Source: a virus
Virus record (IMG/VR): IMGVR_UViG_3300025127_000202
Location: 1-27,688 of that record
Length of the DNA: 27,688 nucleotides
Strand: one strand, 5' to 3'
The position numbers and the translations under genes were made by a program. Position 1 is the stretch's first letter, and each line of letters begins with the position of its first letter. Shown here in pieces: positions 21,706 to 27,688 of the stretch. Under the pieces are notes generated by a model. That model was given only the letters and a program-made list of their open reading frames with translations, was not told where the DNA came from and did no database searches.

Positions 21706-21752
21706 TCAGAGTTTTGTCGATGATAGTATAGAAATACAAGTTTTTAAAAAAA

Positions 21753-21989
21753 ATGCCAGGATACACAGGTTTTGATCAATCTGGATTACAAATGACCACA
21801 GATTTAGGTGATCCTAGAAGGCAATCCAAATTACCAGGGGGCTATGCGACCCAAGGTCAATCTGTAAGTGCTCCTTATGCAGAAGCAAATATGAAAGCAG
21901 CTGAAAAAACTAATCCGATGAATGCTAAATCACAAGAAACACCTGTAGGAGACAGAGTTGATGAATTTTTAAGTAGAGTCAACAATTAA
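21753..21989 (+). CDS. Small hypothetical protein
   Basis: The 78-residue protein (MPGYTGFDQSGLQMTTDLGD...) is polar and Gly-rich with GGYATQGQSVSAPYAEANMK, then a helical end (DRVDEFLSRVNN). It has no recognised domain. It sits after the repeated non-coding region and 1 nt before the ART-like gene, so it is the first gene of a small + strand set. Confidence 0.5.
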   Translation: MPGYTGFDQSGLQMTTDLGDPRRQSKLPGGYATQGQSVSAPYAEANMKAAEKTNPMNAKSQETPVGDRVDEFLSRVNN

Positions 21990-21990
21990 A

Positions 21991-22338
21991 ATGAATAATT
22001 TCAAAATAGACGAGATAACAGGATTACCTTTTAATCCTGATGGAACTGTCACGGTTTATCATCACACTAATAGGCAAGCAGCCGAAAATATATTGCGTTC
22101 TAGCGAACTCAGAAGTGCTGGAGAACCTGATGTTTATGTTACGACTAGAAAAATTACAGATACTGGTTATGGTGACACTGCTGTACCAATAAATGTAAAT
22201 CCTAAACAGTTAATTCTTGATGATGAGTTTCCAGGAGATGGGAGGAGAGATTTTAGAATTAGACTTGAAAGACCGAAAGGATCTATTCAATTAGAAGTTC
22301 AAAATTTTTTAAACAAAATGGGTATTGAAAATGGGTGA
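21991..22338 (+). CDS. Candidate ADP-ribosyltransferase-fold protein
   Basis: The 115-residue protein has VTVYHHTNRQAAENILRSSE early, then RSAGEPDVYVTTRKITDTGY, VPINVNPKQLILDDEFPGDG and RRDFRIRLERP. The order 'V-Y-H-x-T ... A-x-x-I ... G ... V-Y-x-T-T ... Y-G ... V-x-V ... L-D-D-E' matches small ART-fold proteins seen in phages and polyvalent proteins. The catalytic Glu cannot be placed with certainty, though the DDE is one candidate. If active it would transfer ADP-ribose to a host target. It overlaps the next gene by 8 nt. Confidence 0.45.
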   Translation: MNNFKIDEITGLPFNPDGTVTVYHHTNRQAAENILRSSELRSAGEPDVYVTTRKITDTGYGDTAVPINVNPKQLILDDEFPGDGRRDFRIRLERPKGSIQLEVQNFLNKMGIENG

Positions 22339-22519
22339 TAATGATTTTCCTGCTGTAATGGCAAACGGAGGACAAGGTAAGACATTTTTAAGTGGTTTTG
22401 TCAAAGGTAGAAATCTTATTAGCCAATCTGGAACGGATGTAGAGGATTTCGAAATGGAGAGAGAATATGAGCAAGAATTAGGTAAACCCATGATGGAAAC
22501 TGTGAGATTTCGTAAATAA
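22331..22519 (+). CDS. Small hypothetical protein
   Basis: Starting at ATG 22331 gives 62 residues, MGDNDFPAVMANGGQGKTFL... with a C-terminal acidic helix (DVEDFEMEREYEQELGKP) and the ending METVRFRK. The overlap of 8 nt with the ART-like gene suggests coupled translation. No function is recognised. It could be an immunity or partner protein of the ART-like gene, but this is speculation. Confidence 0.5.
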   Translation: MGDNDFPAVMANGGQGKTFLSGFVKGRNLISQSGTDVEDFEMEREYEQELGKPMMETVRFRK

Positions 22520-22563
22520 ACTCGTCGTAAAATTGAGTTAATAAATCAAAGTTTGAACAATAA

Positions 22564-25500
22564 ATGTCACAGACTAAGGCTCAATTAATAGCTTCAGATG
22601 CTACTTTTACGATATCTTCCGACGCTTCATTTAATTCTGTAACTGTAGGTAAAGGTGCAAACTCTGTTGCTGGTAACACTGTTCTTGGAGAAAGTGCTTT
22701 AGATGCTTCTGTTTCTGGTGCAGATAATACAGCTATAGGTAAAAGTGTTCTAACAGCTTTAACATCTGGTACTGAGAACACAATGGTAGGTTCTTTAGCT
22801 GGTGATGCAGTAACAACAGGTAATAATAATGTAGGTGTTGGAAGGCAAGCTTTAGGCGGTGTAACTACTGGTGGTAATAATGTTGGGGTAGGTTGGAACG
22901 CTGGTGTAAATATTACAACGGCTACTACAAACGTAACTGTAGGTTTTAATAGTTTAGCTGATTGTGTAACTGGTTCAGCTAATACTGCTGTTGGTACAAA
23001 TGCCCTTGCAGATACTACATCAAGCGAAAATGCAGGTTTCGGTAATGAGAGTTTAAGACTTAATACCAGCGGTCAATATAATGCAGCTTTTGGTGCTAAT
23101 ACACTCAAAGCTAACACTACAGCATCTAACAACACTGCTGTTGGATACAACTCTTTAGCAGCAAACACAACTGGAGCTACTAACGTAGCTGTAGGAGGTA
23201 ATTCTTTAGATGCTAATACTACAGCAAACAACAACACTGCTGTTGGCTTTAACTCTTTAGGAGCAAACACAACTGGAACTAATAATGTAGCAGTAGGTGT
23301 ATCTTGTGCACTTTTAAATACTACAGGAAGTGGTAATACTGCAATCGGATCAAACGCTTTGGACGCAAATACTACAGGTGAAAACAACGTAGCTGTGGGT
23401 AGAGGAGCTTTAGGTGGAAACACAACAGCATCATTTAATACGGCTGTTGGTTTTGATGCCGGACTAAATATTACATCAGGATCAAGTAATACTGTAGTAG
23501 GTAAATCAGCATTAGAAGATTGCACTACTGGAACTTTTAATACTGCTATAGGTGATAACGCACTAGCAGATGTAACTACAACTTCAAGTTCTACTGCTGT
23601 CGGTCATGCTGCTCTAAATAAGAATACTGCAGCTGAAAACACTGCTGTTGGAAGAAACAGTCTTAAAGAAAATACATCAGCAAGCAAAAACACTGCTATA
23701 GGTTATGACGCATTACAAGCGAACGTAACCGGTCAAAGTAATGTAGCTTGTGGACATGATGCAATGAGATTATATACAGGTGCTAATAGTGTTGCTGTTG
23801 GCCAGGGGAGTTTATCATCCTCTGGAAGTGGTACACAAAATGGTGGTAGTAATGTAGCTGTTGGTATAAGTTCTTTAAGATTAAATCAAGGTGGACAGCA
23901 AAACGTAGCTGTTGGTGATACTGCAATGCAAAATAATACATCAGGTAACGTAAACGTAGCTGTAGGACAAAGTTGTTTAGGAGCTAATACAACTGGAATA
24001 CAAAACGTAGCTGTAGGAGCCTTCACTTTAGATGCAGCAACAGCAGATAACAACAACGTAGCTATTGGTTACGGTGCTATGACTAACAATAATGGTGGAG
24101 AAAATTGTACAGCTATTGGTTCATTTGCTTTAGAAGAGAATACAACAGCAAACAACAATACTGGAGTTGGCCATAAAGCTTTAGAAAGTAATACAACTGG
24201 AACTTCACTTACAGGCGTAGGTGCTTTTAGTTTAGATGCTAACACCACTGGTAATTCTAATACTGCTTTAGGTATAAATTCTTTAGGTGCTAATACTACA
24301 GGATCTAATAATGTTGCGTTGGGAAATAGTGCGTTATTAGCAAATACTACTGCTAGTGGCAATACAGGAATTGGTCACGCTGCTTTAACTTCTAACACAA
24401 CTGGAACAGGTAATACAGCCGTAGGTTCTGAAGCCTTAGATGCAAACACTACAGGAGGAGAGAATACTGCTGTTGGATTGACTAGTTTAAGTAGTAATAC
24501 TACAGGAGATGGAAATACTGCTGTTGGTAGAACTTGTATGTTTTCTAATACTACAGGAGACCAAAATACTGCTATCGGTAGACAAGCATTAGGGGCAAAC
24601 ACAACTGCAGATAACAATACTGCTGTTGGTTACCATGCTATGTTAACAAACGAAACTGGAGCCAATAATACATCAGTTGGACACGCTGCTTTAAATGCAA
24701 ATACTACAGGTTCAAATAATACTGCATTAGGTAGAGCTGCTTTGGGAGATAATACCACAGCTGCTAACAATACAGCCGTAGGCTATTTTGCTTTACTATC
24801 AAACACAACTGGTACTGAAAACACAGCAATGGGTTCTCAGTCTTTAGATGCTTGCACAACGGCTAATCAAAATACTGCTGTTGGTTATGAATCATTATCT
24901 AATTGCACAACAGGTATTAGAAACACTGGTATTGGTAGGAAAGCATTGAGAGATGTTACTACTTCTAATCAAAATACGGCAGTAGGAAGTTCTTGCTTAC
25001 TTAACAATACAGGTACTAATAACGTTGGTGTTGGAAACGACGCACTGGTACAAAACACAACTGGAGGTAATAACGTAGCTATAGGTTCTTTATCTTTAGA
25101 TGCTAATACTACTGCTGGTGGTAATACTGCAGTTGGTTATCAAACATTATCAGAAGTTCAAACTAATACTGGTCTTACTGCTGTTGGTTACAGAGCTTTA
25201 ACAGTTAGTAATGGTGGAAATAATAATACAGCAGTTGGATATAATGCTGGAGTTGCTTGTACAACTGGTGACTCAAATGTAATGATGGGAGTTAACAGTC
25301 TTCTTTCTTTAACAACTGGAGATAGAAATACTGCCATTGGACATCAAGCTCTATCAGGTCTTACAACTACTGATAATAATACCGCATTAGGATATCAAGC
25401 TGGTGTTAACTATACCAGTGGGGGACAAAGTGTTTTTATAGGAAGAAATTCTGGTGGTACTTCTGGTAGTGGTGTTACAGCTATTGGCTTTTATGCTTGC

Positions 25501-26463
25501 GAGAATACTACAGCAGATAATACTCTAGGTATTGGGTATCAAGCACTCAATGCAAATACAAGTGGAGGAGACAATTTAGCTGTTGGTAATAATGCCCTAG
25601 ATGCCAATACAACTGGAGCTAACAACACTGGTTTGGGTAGACATGCTTTAGGAGAAAACACAACAGCTAGTAACAATACTGCGGTTGGGTCTCTTGCTTT
25701 AGATGCTTGCACAACTGGTGAAAGTAATACAGCTATTGGTTATGCAGCTTTAACAGACTTATCAGATCAAGGACATTGTACTGCTGTAGGATCACTTGCA
25801 GGTGAAAACGCTGTTGGAGATGAAAATACGTTTGTCGGTGGAAGAGCAGGTAAAGGCACTGGCAGCGGTTGTAATGGCACTGATAATGTTGCAATAGGGT
25901 ATAAGGCTTTAACAGCATTTTCCTCTGGAGGAAATAATGTTTGCATTGGCCATGAAGCTGGTAATGGAATTTCAACAGGCAGTGGAAATACATTTGTTGG
26001 CCATGAAGCTGGTTCAAACTCAGTAACAACAGGTGGTAATAATACTTTTTTAGGTAATGGTGCTGGTGCTGCTCAAGGGGGTGCATTGGGAGATAATATA
26101 TTTCTTGGAAATAGTAGTGTTCAAACATTAAGATGCCAACAAACTTCTATTACTGGTCTTTCTGATGAAAGAGATAAAACAAATATTGTTGATTTAACAG
26201 ATGGTTTGTCTTTAGTAAATTTATTAAAACCAAGAAAATTTACTTGGGCTATGCGTACACCAAGTTCAAATGATGGTAAAACAGAAATAGGTTTTGTTGC
26301 ACAAGAATTAGATACTGCTTTTGGTGACAAGAATGAATATGTTGGAATTGTTGATAAAACAGATACTAATAGATTAGAAGCTGCACCAGCAAAATTAATT
26401 CCAATATTAGTTAAAGCAATACAAGAGTTATCCGCAGAAGTAAATGCTTTAAAGGCTGCATAA
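22564..26463 (+). CDS. Giant fibre: YadA-like head repeats with S74 chaperone
   Basis: The 1299-residue protein has a short N-terminal leader (MSQTKAQLIASDATFTISSD), then about 1150 residues of repeats such as NTAVGYNSLAANTTGATNVA. The core [N-x-x-V/I-G-x-x-A/S-L-x-x-x-T-T] repeats with spacing of about 22-24 residues, sometimes shorter, as in trimeric autotransporter (YadA) heads. The C-terminal region is a Peptidase_S74 domain: S1200 and K1205 in SDERDKTNIVDLT match the Ser-Lys dyad, and GFVAQELDTAFG and a C-terminal coiled coil (AIQELSAEVNALKAA) follow. It would form a long left-handed beta-solenoid-like trimer that self-cleaves on folding. A host-recognition or side-fibre role is likely. 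Confidence 0.92.
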   Translation: MSQTKAQLIASDATFTISSDASFNSVTVGKGANSVAGNTVLGESALDASVSGADNTAIGKSVLTALTSGTENTMVGSLAGDAVTTGNNNVGVGRQALGGVTTGGNNVGVGWNAGVNITTATTNVTVGFNSLADCVTGSANTAVGTNALADTTSSENAGFGNESLRLNTSGQYNAAFGANTLKANTTASNNTAVGYNSLAANTTGATNVAVGGNSLDANTTANNNTAVGFNSLGANTTGTNNVAVGVSCALLNTTGSGNTAIGSNALDANTTGENNVAVGRGALGGNTTASFNTAVGFDAGLNITSGSSNTVVGKSALEDCTTGTFNTAIGDNALADVTTTSSSTAVGHAALNKNTAAENTAVGRNSLKENTSASKNTAIGYDALQANVTGQSNVACGHDAMRLYTGANSVAVGQGSLSSSGSGTQNGGSNVAVGISSLRLNQGGQQNVAVGDTAMQNNTSGNVNVAVGQSCLGANTTGIQNVAVGAFTLDAATADNNNVAIGYGAMTNNNGGENCTAIGSFALEENTTANNNTGVGHKALESNTTGTSLTGVGAFSLDANTTGNSNTALGINSLGANTTGSNNVALGNSALLANTTASGNTGIGHAALTSNTTGTGNTAVGSEALDANTTGGENTAVGLTSLSSNTTGDGNTAVGRTCMFSNTTGDQNTAIGRQALGANTTADNNTAVGYHAMLTNETGANNTSVGHAALNANTTGSNNTALGRAALGDNTTAANNTAVGYFALLSNTTGTENTAMGSQSLDACTTANQNTAVGYESLSNCTTGIRNTGIGRKALRDVTTSNQNTAVGSSCLLNNTGTNNVGVGNDALVQNTTGGNNVAIGSLSLDANTTAGGNTAVGYQTLSEVQTNTGLTAVGYRALTVSNGGNNNTAVGYNAGVACTTGDSNVMMGVNSLLSLTTGDRNTAIGHQALSGLTTTDNNTALGYQAGVNYTSGGQSVFIGRNSGGTSGSGVTAIGFYACENTTADNTLGIGYQALNANTSGGDNLAVGNNALDANTTGANNTGLGRHALGENTTASNNTAVGSLALDACTTGESNTAIGYAALTDLSDQGHCTAVGSLAGENAVGDENTFVGGRAGKGTGSGCNGTDNVAIGYKALTAFSSGGNNVCIGHEAGNGISTGSGNTFVGHEAGSNSVTTGGNNTFLGNGAGAAQGGALGDNIFLGNSSVQTLRCQQTSITGLSDERDKTNIVDLTDGLSLVNLLKPRKFTWAMRTPSSNDGKTEIGFVAQELDTAFGDKNEYVGIVDKTDTNRLEAAPAKLIPILVKAIQELSAEVNALKAA
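22640..26090 (+). repeat. In-frame coding repeats of YadA-like head
   Basis: Dozens of degenerate repeats of roughly 66-72 nt, for example variants of AATACTGCTGTTGG and AACACAACTGGA, encode the NTAVG/ANTTG repeats. They are protein-level tandem repeats with varied codons rather than a CRISPR or satellite. Recombination between repeats could change fibre length. Confidence 0.85.
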
Positions 26464-26500
26464 ATTTAAGCTATAATTTAAGTAAATAAAATTTTTAAAA

Positions 26501-26752
26501 ATGGAAGAGAAGACAGCAGACGAAATTGCGGCTATTTTTTCAGCTGCTGGCGACAGCGTTACTGTTATTAACACAGCTAAGACATCAGATGAGACTGATG
26601 ATGATTATAAAGATAAGATCAAAAGAAATGTAGAGCATCTCGAAATTATTAAGGAATACAAGAAGTTAGATGAAACAACTTCTATCTGGACATCAGAAGA
26701 TTTTACAGCCATTGATGCTGCTATTGTTGCAGGTAAGAAAGTTTATTCTTGA
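26501..26752 (+). CDS. Small fibre-companion protein
   Basis: The 83-residue protein contains DKIKRNVEHLEIIKEYKKLD followed by IWTSEDFTAIDAAIVAGKKV near the end. I recall the 'R-N-V-x-H-L-E-I ... W-T-x-E-D-x-x-A-I-D-A-A-I-x-A-G' ending from small proteins that follow fibre genes in marine phages. It may assist assembly or be a structural cap. It starts 37 nt after the giant fibre gene. Confidence 0.65.
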   Translation: MEEKTADEIAAIFSAAGDSVTVINTAKTSDETDDDYKDKIKRNVEHLEIIKEYKKLDETTSIWTSEDFTAIDAAIVAGKKVYS

Positions 26753-26799
26753 TCAATTAAATAAAAGAGATAAAGTAAGGTAAATATCTTTTTATCTGT

Positions 26800-27030
26800 A
26801 TGCAGATAGTAAATTTTTTTCTATCTAAACCATCCGTGTACACACTTCCAGGAACATGGGAAAAACAACCTTTAATAAAACATGGAGATTATGGTGGATT
26901 GCCACCAGAGGGTCAATTAGTTGTTATCATCCTTATATTGTTGCTAACAGTGACCGGATATGGACTGTATGTAGCATTTGGACCACCTAATAAAAACTTA
27001 ACTGATCCTTGGGATGAGCACGACGATTAA
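26800..27030 (+). CDS. psbN: PsbN-like photosystem II assembly protein with N-terminal extension
   Basis: The 76-residue product ends in a single membrane helix and a tail, VVIILILLLTVTGYGLYVAF, then GPPNKNLTDPWDEHDD. This matches PsbN: T-G-Y-x-L-Y-x-A-F-G-x-P-S-x-x-L-x-D-P-F-E-E-H-x-D. PsbN is a 43-residue membrane protein needed for assembly and repair of photosystem II. Here about 33 extra residues precede that core. An in-frame TTG at 26899 would give exactly 43 residues, so the true start is uncertain. The extension contains no obvious signal peptide. The gene follows the fibre companion by 47 nt. Confidence 0.7.
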   Translation: MQIVNFFLSKPSVYTLPGTWEKQPLIKHGDYGGLPPEGQLVVIILILLLTVTGYGLYVAFGPPNKNLTDPWDEHDD

Positions 27031-27077
27031 AGAAATTTTAAAATTTATTGTTATTTTTTCTGGTGTGGTAACTTTTT

Positions 27078-27097
27078 TTGAAATTTTTTCAATTTTT
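27078..27097. terminator. Possible weak terminator between convergent genes
   Basis: TTGAAA (27078-27083) and TTTCAA (27087-27092) form a 6-bp AT hairpin followed by TTTTT. It lies in the 58-nt gap between the PsbN-like gene and the opposite-strand Cys-rich gene. A second palindrome, AAATTTTAAAATTT (27033-27046), lies nearby. The stem is AT-only, so termination is uncertain. Confidence 0.3.
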
Positions 27098-27301
27098 ATT
27101 TAATTTTTTATAATATTCTCTAGCATTTTCAGTTTGTTTTATTTTATTTTTGCAGTGTTCGCAATCACAAGTGCAATGTGGGCACTCACATTTCTTTTTT
27201 AACGCAGCCCTTGCCTCTTGAAAAAAAGGTAAGTTCTTCAATTTATAAGTCTGCAATTTTTTAGTGCAAATATTAATTAAATTATACTTCCAGAAAACCA
27301 T
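27089..27301 (-). CDS. Small Cys-rich, probable metal-binding protein
   Basis: The 70-residue protein carries the cluster K-K-C-E-C-P-H-C-T-C-D-C-E-H-C-K, seven Cys/His-type positions in a short stretch, flanked by helices (FFQEARAALKKK, QTENAREYYKKLNK). Zinc or iron binding is likely. The family is not identified. Its start overlaps the end of the 33-residue membrane ORF, so translation is coupled. It is the last gene of a five-gene - strand chain. Confidence 0.6.
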   Translation of the reverse strand: MVFWKYNLINICTKKLQTYKLKNLPFFQEARAALKKKCECPHCTCDCEHCKNKIKQTENAREYYKKLNKN

Positions 27302-27383
27302 ATAACCCTGCCATTGTCCCTACAATGACAAAGAATCCAAACTCTATAAGTGGATAGTAAGGGCTATAGAAAATTTTTTTCAT
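27282..27383 (-). CDS. 33-residue single-helix membrane protein
   Basis: The frame encodes MKKIFYSPYYPLIEFGFFVI, then VGTMAGLYGFLEV. One hydrophobic helix spans about residues 12-30. It starts in an ATGA overlap with the 24-residue ORF and overlaps the start of the Cys-rich ORF by 20 nt. It resembles photosystem-type microproteins in size and shape, but no family is assigned. Confidence 0.5.
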   Translation of the reverse strand: MKKIFYSPYYPLIEFGFFVIVGTMAGLYGFLEV

Positions 27384-27454
27384 GCATAAATAAAAGCACT
27401 AAGATCAGTTGCTAAATATGCAGCAATAATTAGTGTAAATAATAAATGGTTCAT
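27380..27454 (-). CDS. 24-residue membrane microprotein
   Basis: The frame encodes MNHLLFTLIIAAYLATDLSA plus FIYA, a single hydrophobic helix. Its ATG shares one base with the stop of the upstream 55-residue ORF (TAATG) and its TGA overlaps the next ATG (ATGA). The precise coupling on both ends argues that it is translated, though its length is very small and no family is known. Confidence 0.4.
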   Translation of the reverse strand: MNHLLFTLIIAAYLATDLSAFIYA

Positions 27455-27621
27455 TAGGTTCCTTGATAAACAGGTGTCATAACACCACCTCCTTCATCAT
27501 CATCGTCATCATCATTAGTCCTTAAAACTAATTCAAATAAAACAACAAATCCTATGGGATAGAAACACCATAGGATTGCTTGAAAGGGTGATATTTCGTT
27601 TATTTGTGATAACTCATGCAT
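27454..27621 (-). CDS. 55-residue single-helix membrane protein with Asp-rich run
   Basis: The frame encodes MHELSQINEISPFQAILWCF, then YPIGFVVLFELVLRTN, a run of six Asp, and EGGGVMTPVYQGT. One membrane helix (about 13-33) precedes an acidic linker. I recall similar cyanophage proteins with a poly-Asp segment after the helix, without firm family assignment. Its ATG overlaps the stop of the upstream Hli-like fragment (TAATG), and its stop overlaps the 24-residue ORF start. Confidence 0.55.
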   Translation of the reverse strand: MHELSQINEISPFQAILWCFYPIGFVVLFELVLRTNDDDDDDEGGGVMTPVYQGT

Positions 27622-27688
27622 TAAAAAATGCCGAAGAACATATGTCCTGTGAGTAAATCAGATGTTGCTGCTGCAACCAGCCCAAGCA
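27621..27688 (-). CDS. C-terminal fragment, probable high-light-inducible (Hli) protein
   Basis: The frame enters from the right edge and ends LGLVAAATSDLLTGHMFFGI plus F before TAA. The pattern A/L-G-L-V-A-A-x-x-S-D-L-L-T-G is like the C-terminal part of one-helix Hli proteins, which bind chlorophyll and protect photosystem II. The diagnostic N-terminal E-x-x-N-G-R motif lies outside the window, so this is a probable call only. It is the first visible gene of the - strand chain. Confidence 0.4.
   Translation of the reverse strand, partial: LGLVAAATSDLLTGHMFFGIF

Larger units (their letters stand above)
21363..21752. other. Non-coding region with repeated hairpin elements
   Basis: This roughly 390-nt stretch lies between the HNH-like gene and the + gene at 21753. 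It contains two copies of a structured element (21443-21490 and 21657-21705), an outer inverted repeat (21387-21397 with 21536-21546) and another hairpin (21585-21602). A further CTAACCC (21601-21607) is complementary to GGGTTAG at 21656-21662. Only a 14-codon frame was seen in the middle. The region may control both genes, bind the HNH-like protein, or encode RNA. Confidence 0.6.

Noticed and set aside
22640-26090. CRISPR-like periodic repeats
   Set aside because: The repeats are in frame with a fibre protein, vary in sequence and length, and have no conserved 30-nt direct repeats with unique spacers.
22581-26128. Multiple - strand open frames of 66-150 codons opposite the giant fibre
   Set aside because: They are shadows of the repetitive + strand gene, with repetitive composition such as VVFASKELPPTA and no independent gene signals.
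1-27688. tRNA or rRNA genes
   Set aside because: No cloverleaf with anticodon arm and TTC-loop or rRNA signature was found by eye. The hairpins at 21443 and 21657 lack tRNA loops.

Overview
The window is AT-rich, gene-dense DNA with almost no space between genes and many very small proteins. The gene content points to a T4-like marine cyanophage (myovirus). It has several tail-fibre genes with an XkdW-like tail assembly chaperone, two fibres ending in S74 intramolecular chaperone domains, a prolyl-4-hydroxylase-like 2OG oxygenase, and photosynthesis-related host-type genes (PsbN-like, NblA-like, a probable Hli fragment). The NblA-like gene suggests a phycobilisome-containing host such as marine Synechococcus, but this is inference. 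No terminase, capsid, polymerase, tRNA, rRNA, integrase or CRISPR array was seen, so this is an accessory and adsorption part of a larger genome.

Layout. Positions 1-9424 are a tail-fibre/adhesin block on the + strand, interrupted by one small membrane/coiled-coil gene on the - strand. It holds modular fibre N-termini, a tandem pair of paralogous beta-rich proteins, a tail assembly chaperone, a 1034-residue S74 fibre with companions, and two membrane-associated structural candidates. Positions 9427-11048 (- strand) encode three consecutive proteins that each look Sec-exported. A palindrome-rich divergent intergenic region at 11049-11119 separates them from two membrane proteins (11120-12035), the first a holin candidate, and two small soluble proteins.

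Positions 12594-16877 hold an HNH endonuclease, a Dps-like ferroxidase with all four expected metal ligands aligned, a basic conserved phage protein, a 2OG oxygenase (-), a 30-residue membrane microprotein, an NblA-like adaptor, a GH24-like protein and a DUF1599/Nmad1-like protein (-). Positions 16874-18898 (-) hold a Dam-like adenine methyltransferase with an altered catalytic motif and three unknown proteins. Positions 18821-22519 hold unknown proteins, a protein with two HNH-like fingers that lack the usual histidine, a structured and repeated non-coding region (about 21363-21752), and a candidate ADP-ribosyltransferase fold protein.

Positions 22564-26463 encode a 1299-residue fibre built of YadA-head-like repeats and ending in a second S74 domain. 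A small companion and a PsbN-like protein follow. The right edge (27089-27688, -) is a chain of five overlapping small genes: a probable Hli C-terminus, three single-helix membrane proteins of 55, 24 and 33 residues, and a Cys-rich protein. Most of these are joined by ATGA or TAATG stop/start overlaps.

Taken together, the fibre genes serve adsorption, the exported, membrane and GH24-like genes may act at the cell envelope, and the NblA-like, PsbN-like, Hli-like, Dps-like and DUF1599-like genes would remodel host light harvesting, oxidative stress and nucleotide metabolism during infection.
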